From contig JADJVX010000023.1 in the NCBI GenBank assembly GCA_016710385.1, positions 1 through 64,000 on the forward strand: a stretch of 64,000 bases of DNA, read 5' to 3'. The position numbers and the translations under genes were made by a program. Shown piece by piece: positions 10,290 to 17,987 of the stretch. The notes under the pieces are model-generated. The model was given only the letters and a program-made list of their open reading frames with translations. It made no database searches and was not told where the DNA came from. This stretch comes from Actinomycetales bacterium (GTDB lineage Bacteria > Actinomycetota > Actinomycetes > Actinomycetales > Dermatophilaceae). Position 1 is the stretch's first letter. The number at the start of each line of letters is the position of its first letter.

Positions 10290-11582
10290 ATGTACGCACC
10301 GCAGATCCTCGAGGGCTGGACCCTTAGCCAGGCCACCGGCTACCTCGGCCCGGCGCAGCCACCCGTGTGGGTGCACGGGGTCAACGGCACCGCTATCGGA
10401 TTCGACGACCAAACCCTCGGGCGGCATGTGTTGTTCGTCGGTGGGATCGGCACCGGCAAGACGGTCGCGATGACCGCTCTCGTCGAGTCGATGCGTGCCG
10501 CCGCCACGGCCGAGGACGTCTTCGTCTTCTTCGATACCAAGGGTGATTACATCGAGCGGTTCTTCCGCCCCGGGGACGTGAGCCTGTCGGCCCAGCCGCA
10601 GTCCACATTCCCCGGGGCGGCCCGCTGGAATCTCTTCCGGGAGCTCGACGGCACCCCTCCGGCGGAGTTGGCCGAGGCCGTCGGGGAACTCACGTCCTCG
10701 CTGGTGGACGGGGTCGGTGACGCTGCCGGGGACAATAACCGGATCTGGACCTCCATGGCCCAAGACCTCCTCGCTGCCCTCGTCATCGCCTATGTCAGAA
10801 GTGGAAAGCGCTACTCCAACAGGGACATTCGCGCCATGGGCGACAAGCTCACGGTCGAGCAGATGCGCTCGATCATCGAGCCACATAGCGACCTCCGCGG
10901 AACACTGACCTACATCGCCAAAGACGGCTCCAACACGACCATCTCGGTGCTCATCTTCCTTCAGCAAGCGATCCGCCAGGTCTTCGGCAGTGCTTTCAAG
11001 GAGAGCGGCGACTTCTCGATCCGCCAGTTTGTCCAAGCGAAAGGGGGCCGCGCGGCCTTCCTGGAGTACGACCTGGCCCGCGGAGCAACCCTCGCCCCCG
11101 TCTATCGCACGATCCTCGACCTCGCGCTCAAGGAGTCGCTGGGTCGATCCCATGCCGCCGGACGCGTCTTCGTGATCCTCGACGAGTTCTCGCTGTTGCC
11201 CAAGTTGCGCCATATCGACGCCGGCCTCAACTTCGGCCGCTCGCTGGGAATGCGCTTCGTCGTCGGCACTCAGAACGTCGGACAGGTCCACCACGCCTAC
11301 GGCGAAGGGCTCTCCACAAGCATCTTGGCGGGTTTCGGCACAGTCTTCGCTTTTCGACTCTTCGATCAACCCACGCGTGACTACATCCGCCAACGCTTTG
11401 GTACCAACCGTAAAGTGTTGCGCTTCGACGCGGCGCTCAAGACACGGGGCGTGGTCGAGCAGAGTATCGACGGCTCCGTCATCGAGGATTGGAATCTCAC
11501 CGGACTCGGCGTCGGACAGTCGATTGCCGGCCTACCGGAAGGACCCCCGATCGCCTTTACCTTCGCGCCCCCGAGAGCCTGA
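10290..11582 (+). CDS. VirD4/TraG-like P-loop ATPase
   Basis: 430-residue ATPase of the VirD4/TraG/HerA superfamily, hexameric motors that move DNA or protein. Walker A is GGIGTGKT (residues 51-58), followed by VFVFFDTKGD, and Walker B is VFVILDEFS (about residues 290-298), then the sensor-like segment FVVGTQNVGQV. The WNLF segment corresponds to the NPF/NPL turn of coupling proteins. There is no N-terminal membrane region, unlike canonical VirD4, and no relaxase or type IV secretion gene lies in the window; a membrane anchor may be supplied by the zinc-ribbon/PH-like protein upstream. The stop is 2 bp before the next start, so the genes are co-transcribed. Substrate unknown. Confidence 0.8.
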   Translation: MYAPQILEGWTLSQATGYLGPAQPPVWVHGVNGTAIGFDDQTLGRHVLFVGGIGTGKTVAMTALVESMRAAATAEDVFVFFDTKGDYIERFFRPGDVSLSAQPQSTFPGAARWNLFRELDGTPPAELAEAVGELTSSLVDGVGDAAGDNNRIWTSMAQDLLAALVIAYVRSGKRYSNRDIRAMGDKLTVEQMRSIIEPHSDLRGTLTYIAKDGSNTTISVLIFLQQAIRQVFGSAFKESGDFSIRQFVQAKGGRAAFLEYDLARGATLAPVYRTILDLALKESLGRSHAAGRVFVILDEFSLLPKLRHIDAGLNFGRSLGMRFVVGTQNVGQVHHAYGEGLSTSILAGFGTVFAFRLFDQPTRDYIRQRFGTNRKVLRFDAALKTRGVVEQSIDGSVIEDWNLTGLGVGQSIAGLPEGPPIAFTFAPPRA

Positions 11583-11584
11583 GT

Positions 11585-12178
11585 ATGCCGTCCACTCGCC
11601 TCCCCGACGCCGGTTCGCCTCGTGAGACCGACCTCTTGGTGCTGCTCGGGGGGCTCCTACCGCCGGATATGGATCCCACCGGCACCACCCGGGTCCTCAG
11701 TGAAACTGAGGTCGAGCACTTCCCGACCGAAGTCCGGCCGACGTTTGCCTTCTTTGCCCGGACTCGCACCCGCTCGGAGGCTCGGGCCTTCGTCGTCAGC
11801 CAGGGAGGTGTCGCCGCAGATGTCGACCGACTGGTGGCGGACGGCATACTCGCTCGGTTGCCGACCGGGTCGACCGCTGAGATGGCAGCGGTCTTGGCGC
11901 GACTGAGAGTGCTCGTCACCGGCATACCGACCGATGTCGGTGCCGCCGAGGAGGGTGTGTTGGTCACCGCGCGCGACGGTGCCAGCACTCGAGTGAGCCA
12001 CGACGCGGCGGCGTTGCTCGCTGGAGCCGCGGGCGGGCCCGCCCTGGAGACCACGGTCCACCTGGTCTCCCAGCATGCCGCGGTCCCTGAGTCCCAGGTC
12101 TGGGACGTGCTGGTGCCTGCGCTCACGGCATTGCTCGCGATCGGTGCGGCCTGCCTGGTGCCTGAGGCGGTCGCATGA
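11585..12178 (+). CDS. Unrecognised protein of the ATPase operon
   Basis: 197 residues, soluble, not recognised. The start ATG at 11585 lies within a GTATGCC motif copy and 2 bp after the ATPase stop. The middle reads like a helix-turn-helix (EARAFVVSQGGVAADVDRLVADGILARL), with a second possible copy near the end (HAAVPESQVWDVLVPALTALLAIGAACLV). A two-winged-helix fold would suit a regulator or adaptor for the ATPase, but this is inference from pattern only. The motif also appears at the GIL and GIP positions (11842, 11921), where it forces ATA Ile codons. Confidence 0.65.
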   Translation: MPSTRLPDAGSPRETDLLVLLGGLLPPDMDPTGTTRVLSETEVEHFPTEVRPTFAFFARTRTRSEARAFVVSQGGVAADVDRLVADGILARLPTGSTAEMAAVLARLRVLVTGIPTDVGAAEEGVLVTARDGASTRVSHDAAALLAGAAGGPALETTVHLVSQHAAVPESQVWDVLVPALTALLAIGAACLVPEAVA

Positions 12179-12375
12179 GCGGCCCCTGCCGACCGCGGGG
12201 CCAGCAGGAAGTGCTGCGAGTCGGTAAGCGACCAGGTGCACATCGCGAGACGTGCTTTGACCATGTCACGCGGGGCATGGATCGCGGTTCATTGGGCCGG
12301 GGCGGCTTCGCGGTCGTGGGTCGGCGGCGGCAGCGTGATCAGATGACCGCCGGACCGAGGTTGGTGCATCAGTGA
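12175..12375 (+). CDS. Possible small overlapping ORF
   Basis: A 66-codon frame that starts with an ATGA overlap on the gene before (12175-12178) and ends with a TGA inside the GTGA at the start of the next gene (12372-12375). Both junctions are the form used for translational coupling, which is the only support. The product is basic and of low complexity (QEVLRVGKRPGAHRETCF...), and a second frame over the same stretch also reads plausibly, so it may be spurious or carry a frameshift. Confidence 0.3.
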   Translation: MSGPCRPRGQQEVLRVGKRPGAHRETCFDHVTRGMDRGSLGRGGFAVVGRRRQRDQMTAGPRLVHQ

Positions 12376-13631
12376 GTTTCCTTGAGTTCTTCGACAAGGG
12401 GTATCGCGAACTCCACCCGGAAGCGCAAGCCTTCTGGTCGATGGGGAAGTTCGGCCTCGCCGGTGCGACGTTGGCAGGCGGACTCGCCATGGGTGGGCCG
12501 ATCGGAGCGGCGGCTGCCGCCTTGAAGGTTCCCTCGATCGTCAGCACGTTCAATGCCGGACGGACGGCTCTCGCGGACGTCGCCCGCAGCAATGACATCA
12601 GCGCTGCGGATATCAGCCAGAGCATTTCGCACAGCGCCCGCCGTGGGGTCGATGCCGAGATGGCCGGGCTGTCGACTGAGGAGCAGGGGCGGTTTGCCGA
12701 GACACTGGCCGCCCGCGTTGTCGACCCGCATTACACGGTTGCCGACCCGACCCCGGGCCAGCAGTCAGCACTTTCGCTTGCTGACGATGCCCGCGCCAAC
12801 AAGGCGGCGATGCCACAGTTCATGACCGAGGCTAGCCAACTGGCTCAAGAGAAATACGACGCTGCCTTTGAGAAGGACGCGGCTGACATTCTCAACCGTG
12901 GCGGCGGAGGAGGTGGTGGACCGGACCCAGTCGAGCCGGAACGGTTCACCGACACCGAGGCCCAAGCCCAGGATTCGTCCGCCACTACCCCAGACGAACC
13001 CCCCGATCCCACCGCAGAACACGGCTCGGCCGCGCAAGGGGCCGGCCCGCTTACCCAAGGAACCCTCGAGGCGTCGCCTGATGGGTCCACCATCGTTCAC
13101 GAGCAGGGGGCTCGGGGACGTGAAGTGGAGCCTGAGCCGGACCCGGAGCCCGAGCCGGAGCCTGAGCCCGAACCTGAGCCTGAGCTCGACCACGGGCCAG
13201 AAGTCGATGCAGACCCCGCGCTACAGACCGAGCCGTCCACAGAGCCCGACCCTGAGCCGGGGGAAGAACTCGCGCCCACGCCGGAGCCCGAGCCCGAGCC
13301 TGAGCCCGAGCCAGAGCGCGGTCCGGAAGTCGACTCCGGGCCGACCCCAGAGCCTGAGCTAGACCCTGCCCCGCAGCCCGCGTCCGGGGATGAACTCGCG
13401 CCCATGCCGGAGCCCGAGCCCGAGGCGGAGTCAGCCCCCACACCCCAACCGCCCAGCCCCGACGCCTCGGCCACCCCCGAACCCGAACCTGAGGCGCCAC
13501 CTCAGCGCGGGCCAGAACTCGACGCCGGGACAGCCCCCGAGCCGCAGCCCGAGCCCGCGCCAGAACCAGAACCCGCGCCCGCGCCAGAACCCGAGCCGCA
13601 GCCAGAACCCGAGCCAGAGGCTGGCTACTGA
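12372..13631 (+). CDS. Glu/Pro-repeat protein of the ATPase operon
   Basis: 419 residues. The N-terminal half (about 1-170) is folded-looking: a conserved-style opening (FLEFFDKGYRELHPEAQAFW), a Gly/Ala-rich hydrophobic stretch (GLAGATLAGGLAMGGPIGAA), and helices up to EKYDAAFEKDAADILN. A run of glycines follows, then about 230 residues dominated by Glu-Pro pairs, with spacer blocks such as RGPEVDSGPTPEPELDPAP repeated with variation. Such E-P tracts form stiff acidic rods. The start GTG at 12372 has GAGG 11 nt upstream. Position at the end of the operon suggests a substrate, scaffold or surface rod for the ATPase system; no known family recognised. Confidence 0.6.
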   Translation: MSFLEFFDKGYRELHPEAQAFWSMGKFGLAGATLAGGLAMGGPIGAAAAALKVPSIVSTFNAGRTALADVARSNDISAADISQSISHSARRGVDAEMAGLSTEEQGRFAETLAARVVDPHYTVADPTPGQQSALSLADDARANKAAMPQFMTEASQLAQEKYDAAFEKDAADILNRGGGGGGGPDPVEPERFTDTEAQAQDSSATTPDEPPDPTAEHGSAAQGAGPLTQGTLEASPDGSTIVHEQGARGREVEPEPDPEPEPEPEPEPEPELDHGPEVDADPALQTEPSTEPDPEPGEELAPTPEPEPEPEPEPERGPEVDSGPTPEPELDPAPQPASGDELAPMPEPEPEAESAPTPQPPSPDASATPEPEPEAPPQRGPELDAGTAPEPQPEPAPEPEPAPAPEPEPQPEPEPEAGY

Positions 13632-14021
13632 TCGGCTTATCGATGGCTGACTGAGCACCCCTCAATGAAGGGAGTTGGTCAACGCGAGCACGTCAGCGCG
13701 CTGCGCCGCGCCACACACCACGGCGCGAACCACCACTGCGCCCCTGCCGGGTGCGTCATAGTCCGCGGCCGCACGGCATACCGTGCTGTTCGGACCTGAG
13801 GGGTTCTGCACGGGCCCGAATGCCGCCCCCGGACCGGCGGGCGACCGCGCCCCTGAAACCCCACTTCGTGTCATCTCACAAAGGACTCCAAGGCGAGGGA
13901 AGCGCCATGAATGACGTCGGTGGGGCCGGTCATATGGGGTTGGCTCTACCTCCAACAGTCCCCCGAGACTACCCTGAGTTCACGCGGCAGCCGGTGCCGT
14001 CGCCCACAGGGGGTTTGTCGC
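13632..14021. other. Intergenic region, possible small minus-strand ORF
   Basis: No convincing gene. On the minus strand an ATG at 13874 opens 70 codons to 13662 (MTRSGVSGARSPAG ... AAQRADVLALTNSLH) whose second half reads like real protein, but it has no ribosome-binding site and no relatives I know. The gap also holds a palindromic copy of the dispersed motif, CACGGCATACCGTG, around 13773-13786. Confidence 0.35.
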
Positions 14022-14696
14022 ATGCAGGGGTTGCGTCAACGTCGGACACGGTCGCTGGGCAGCGGCTTACTCACCACGGTGTTATTGGGGTTGTTGGGCT
14101 TTGGCACCAACGCCTCGGCCACGACGACACCTGCCCTTGCTGCCTCGGAGCCTCCTGGCACCGTCACTCTCGCCAGCGAACTCTCGACCGAGCCCATGGT
14201 CTTCACGCCCGTCGCCCGCACCGACGCGGGCCTGGTCTTCACGCTGGGCTGGCCACACGGCCAGCAGTCCTGGCTGCGCGCCGACAACGGCACCCTCACC
14301 CAGCTCCCCGACGTCGCTCCCGCCGGCGCGGCCTGCACGGACGTCGTCTCGTGGACGGGGTTACCCGACACCCCCACCGTCCACTGGGTCGATACGACGA
14401 CTGGGAGTTCAGGATCCGACCGTTACGGCACCAGCTCCGCCATCAGCGCGGCGACCTATCCCACCGGCGTCCCCGTCGTCTTCCTCGCCTCTGGTGAGAA
14501 CTTCCCAGACGCCCTCACCGGGGCACCGGTCGCCGCAGCGGCGGGTGGCCCGCTGCTGCTCACCCCGAGCTCGAGCCTGCCAGCGGCGATTCGCGACGAA
14601 TTGGCCCGCCTTTCCCCCCACCGCTTAGTTGTCCTCGGCGGTGTTGGGGTGATCGATCACAACGTGGTGAACCAAGCCGCCTCCTATCTGCGCTAG
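14022..14696 (+). CDS. Short exported protein with one CWB2 repeat
   Basis: 224 residues, an internally shortened paralogue of the next gene. A signal peptide (QRRTRSLGSGLLTTVLLGLLGFG, cleavage near ATTTPALA) is followed by about 90 residues parallel to the start of the 1060-residue neighbour (EPPGTVTLASELSTEPMVF against DPPGTITLASGMSTTTKVF; AACTDVVSW against AACTDVISW). It then jumps directly to a single cell-wall-binding type 2 repeat (SDRYGTSSAISAATYPTGVP ... HRLVVLGGVGVI), most similar to the third repeat of the neighbour. CWB2 modules normally act in threes, so binding by one repeat is doubtful. The start ATG at 14022 is chosen for the signal peptide and the G-rich site upstream. Confidence 0.75.
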   Translation: MQGLRQRRTRSLGSGLLTTVLLGLLGFGTNASATTTPALAASEPPGTVTLASELSTEPMVFTPVARTDAGLVFTLGWPHGQQSWLRADNGTLTQLPDVAPAGAACTDVVSWTGLPDTPTVHWVDTTTGSSGSDRYGTSSAISAATYPTGVPVVFLASGENFPDALTGAPVAAAAGGPLLLTPSSSLPAAIRDELARLSPHRLVVLGGVGVIDHNVVNQAASYLR

Positions 14697-14726
14697 CCCC
14701 CCATCACTGCGACGTGAGGACACCCA

Positions 14727-17700
14727 ATGCACCGCCCTTCTGCGACACCGCTGCGGTTGGCCGCGCTTGCCGTTGCCGTCGTGCTCACCGTGGCCGGACA
14801 GGCCGCGCTGCCCACTCCTGCCGAGGCAGCCGGCGACCCACCGGGCACCATCACCCTCGCGAGCGGGATGTCGACGACGACCAAGGTCTTCCGTCCCCTT
14901 GTCGCCACGGATGCCGGGCTGGTCTTTGAATACTCCTGGGCGTCTGGTAATCGCGAGGTGAAGATCCGCGCGACCGACGGCACGATGAGAGCCCTGCCCG
15001 CGGCGTCCAGGGGGTCGGCAGCCTGCACCGACGTCATCAGCTGGAGCGAGGACTTGCCCGCCGCAGTGGTGAATTGGTACGACACCGCGACCGGGGCCAC
15101 GGGCACGGCACCCCGGGCGCAAGGGCGACAGCATCTCGGTGGTGCGCCCGGTGGCTGGCTCGAAATCGAGGAGGTGACGCCAGGCGGCATACCGGCTTTG
15201 CGGATCCACCGGATCGTCGCATCCACCGGTGCCGACACCGTCCTCGGGGAAATCAGCGGAGGCGCGCCTGGCCGCAAACTCTCGTGGCGGGGGTCCAGGA
15301 CCGCATGCTCGCCCACCCACTTCGCGCTGAGCACCACCCTCGACGGGGTCACCACGCTGCGTCTGGGCTCCTTCACCGGGAACACTCTCACCGACGTGGC
15401 GACGCTGACTTCGACAGTTGACGTCGAAAGAGACATCCGGCCGTTGGCCGTGCTCGGCCAGACTGTCTCGTACTACGAGTGGGGTTGGGACCCCAGCAAT
15501 TTGTACGAGACCGAGGGGACCGTCCTACGGAGAACCATCGGAGCGCCCCCGACGGTCGTGCGCACCTTGCAGCGGTGGTCTTCCCCCAGCGTGGCAATGA
15601 CCGCGACCGACACGCTCTTGATCCCCAACGATCCGTTTGCTTCGGATGCTTCGGTATACCGCCAGCCCGTCGGAGGCGTTGCCGTGGCGATCACCGGCGT
15701 GCCCGCGTTACAGGAGGGGGTCGCTTGGGTGCAGGGCACATCGTTCATGGCCGGTTTCCCAGGCACCGGCACCGCCGTGGGGTCCTTTCCCGGGGCGATC
15801 TACTCCGTGGGCACACGTTTGCTGACCAAGGTCTGGCAGAGCAGCGAGGTGGCGCCGTTGACCGCCCAGCGCGTTGCGGCTGCCCCGGGGCGGGTGCTGT
15901 GGAGCGACAACAGCGCCGCGACCGCGGCGAGCGAGTACTCCGGCTGGCAACGACCGATGACCGGCGTCACGACGATGACCGCAGCTACCAAGAGCGCCAT
16001 CCCGCAGGATCCCGGCACGTCCCTGCTGAACCTGGCTGCAGACGGCTGGCACACCGCCGTGGACACCGCGCAGCTGGGGACCCGGGTGCAGACCGACTCC
16101 TCGGTTCGGACCTACCGCACCGACCTCGGGAGCTTCTCCGGCCACCGGATAGCTCCCCGCTGGCAAGGGGACGTCACTGACACGGTCACCGGCGCCGCGC
16201 GGCCACTGACCGGCATGGTCGCCCCCAAGCTGTCAGGCCCGCGGGTCTTTGGAGTCACGTCCTTGGGCGAGAAGTTGTTTTCCCGCAACCTGTCAACCGG
16301 CCAGGAGGTCGATATTCACAGCCCTGTCTACGACTATCACTTCGCCACTTGGGGCGATCTCGTCGTGTGGAACGACGGCCTAGTGAGCTGGCGGAATCTG
16401 CGTACCGGCGCCTCGGGTCGGCTGGACGCATACCCAGCGTCAATGCGCAGAGAGCCCTCGGTCTATGGCAATTACGTCGCCTTTCCGAAATTCTCCGCGA
16501 ATGGCAGGGTCACCGACGCGGTCGTCGTCGACCTCACCACAGGCGCACTGCTGGTCACGCTGCCGGTGAGCCGAGCCTCGGAGCTTTCACTGGGGCCACA
16601 CGGGGTGGCATGGGTCGCGTCCAACGGCGAGCCCAAGTTCACGCCACTACCGGACCAGCATCTCGTGCCACGGCATGAGGGCAACCCCGTCGCGCCCGCT
16701 TCGATCGACTTCCTCACCCGCGACTGGGTCGGGGAGTGGGTCTTCAGCGAGCAGTTGACCGGCTCATGCACCGTCGAGATCCGCTCCGGAGCCACCGTGG
16801 TGCGCACCCTGAACTGCAATCCAGCCGCGGCCGCGCTCGGTGAAGCCGTGGTCACCTGGGACGGCACCGACAGCTCCGGCACCCCCGTGCCCTCGGGGCC
16901 TTTCACGTATGCCGTCCACGCAGGTGACGTCGACGGACCGGCCGTCGACGCCGACGGGACCTCCACGAACATCTCCGGACCGATCACGGTCGTCAACCCG
17001 AAGGTCGCCCGCTGGGCCGGGACCGACCGGTACGCCACCAGCGCCGCAATCAGCGCGTCAACATTCGGGCCCAACCAGCCGGTGGTCTACATCGCCTCCG
17101 GCGAAGGATTCGCTGACGCACTGTCCGGCGCACCCGTCGCGGGATGGAACGGCGCACCCCTGCTGCTGGTGACGCCGGACGGCATACCGCCGGTGATCGA
17201 CGCGGAGATCAAACGCCTGGCCCCTGAACAGATCATCATCCTGGGCGGACCCGGTGCGGTCTCCAGCAGCGTGGCCACCGCCCTGGACACCCTCGCCCCC
17301 GGACGCGTCACCCGACTCTGGGGCGCGGACCGATACGCAACCAGCGCCCAAATCAGCCTCTACAACTACGACGCCGGAGTGGGCAGGGTCTACCTCGCCA
17401 ACGGCGAGAACTTCCCTGACGCCCTCTCCGGCGCCCCAGCCGCTGGTGCCACCGGCTCCCCACTCCTGCTGACCACAGCTACCAGCCTGCCCGCACCCAT
17501 TGCCACCGAACTCACCCGGCTCAAGCCCAAGGAGATCGTCATCCTCGGCGGCACCGGCGTCATCTCCGGCCCCCTGCAGACGACTCTCGCCAGCTACACC
17601 ACCGGCCCTGTCACCCGCCTGGCCGGGCCCGACCGCTACGCCACTAGTGCCGCCATCAGCGCCGCCACCTACCAGCCCGGCGTCCCCGCCGTCTTCCTCG

Positions 17701-17909
17701 CCTCCGGCGAAAACTTCCCAGACGCCCTCACCGGCGCCCCCATCGCCGCGGCGACGGGCTCACCGCTCTTGCTCACCCCGCCCACCTCGATACCCACCCC
17801 AATCGACACCGAACTCACCCGTTTGGCCGCCCATCGGCTCAACGTCCTCGGCGGCACCGGCGTCATCACCTCAGCAGTGGAAACTGCCGCGCGTTCCTAT
17901 CTGCCCTGA
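14727..17909 (+). CDS. Large exported protein with three CWB2 repeats
   Basis: 1060 residues, secreted (signal peptide LRLAALAVAVVLTVAGQAAL, cleavage near AEAAGD). The long central part looks like a beta-propeller or similar beta-rich domain (repeated TDVISW, RVLWSDN, DLVVWNDG, GVAWVASNG blocks). An Ig-like FlgD-type domain follows (TCTVEIRSGATVVRTLNC ... WDGTDSSGTPVPSGPFTY), then three CWB2 repeats, each with a [GP]xDRYATSAxIS opening and an ILGG/VLGG ending. CWB2 modules hold proteins on the wall through anionic polymers in Firmicutes; actinobacteria use them too. ATG at 14727 has GAGGA upstream. It lies 30 bp after its short paralogue, evidence of tandem duplication. Confidence 0.85.
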   Translation: MHRPSATPLRLAALAVAVVLTVAGQAALPTPAEAAGDPPGTITLASGMSTTTKVFRPLVATDAGLVFEYSWASGNREVKIRATDGTMRALPAASRGSAACTDVISWSEDLPAAVVNWYDTATGATGTAPRAQGRQHLGGAPGGWLEIEEVTPGGIPALRIHRIVASTGADTVLGEISGGAPGRKLSWRGSRTACSPTHFALSTTLDGVTTLRLGSFTGNTLTDVATLTSTVDVERDIRPLAVLGQTVSYYEWGWDPSNLYETEGTVLRRTIGAPPTVVRTLQRWSSPSVAMTATDTLLIPNDPFASDASVYRQPVGGVAVAITGVPALQEGVAWVQGTSFMAGFPGTGTAVGSFPGAIYSVGTRLLTKVWQSSEVAPLTAQRVAAAPGRVLWSDNSAATAASEYSGWQRPMTGVTTMTAATKSAIPQDPGTSLLNLAADGWHTAVDTAQLGTRVQTDSSVRTYRTDLGSFSGHRIAPRWQGDVTDTVTGAARPLTGMVAPKLSGPRVFGVTSLGEKLFSRNLSTGQEVDIHSPVYDYHFATWGDLVVWNDGLVSWRNLRTGASGRLDAYPASMRREPSVYGNYVAFPKFSANGRVTDAVVVDLTTGALLVTLPVSRASELSLGPHGVAWVASNGEPKFTPLPDQHLVPRHEGNPVAPASIDFLTRDWVGEWVFSEQLTGSCTVEIRSGATVVRTLNCNPAAAALGEAVVTWDGTDSSGTPVPSGPFTYAVHAGDVDGPAVDADGTSTNISGPITVVNPKVARWAGTDRYATSAAISASTFGPNQPVVYIASGEGFADALSGAPVAGWNGAPLLLVTPDGIPPVIDAEIKRLAPEQIIILGGPGAVSSSVATALDTLAPGRVTRLWGADRYATSAQISLYNYDAGVGRVYLANGENFPDALSGAPAAGATGSPLLLTTATSLPAPIATELTRLKPKEIVILGGTGVISGPLQTTLASYTTGPVTRLAGPDRYATSAAISAATYQPGVPAVFLASGENFPDALTGAPIAAATGSPLLLTPPTSIPTPIDTELTRLAAHRLNVLGGTGVITSAVETAARSYLP

Positions 17910-17987
17910 CGTCGGCCCGCGCGAGTTGACCCGAAGTGGCGAATCCTGACTGGGATACAGCCCTCAGAGGGGCCTCGACGTGCTGAC

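Noticed and set aside
13097..13665. Long minus-strand frames opposite the Glu-Pro protein
   Set aside because: They only reflect GC-rich, repetitive codons of the plus-strand gene, as their Gly/Ser/Arg composition shows.
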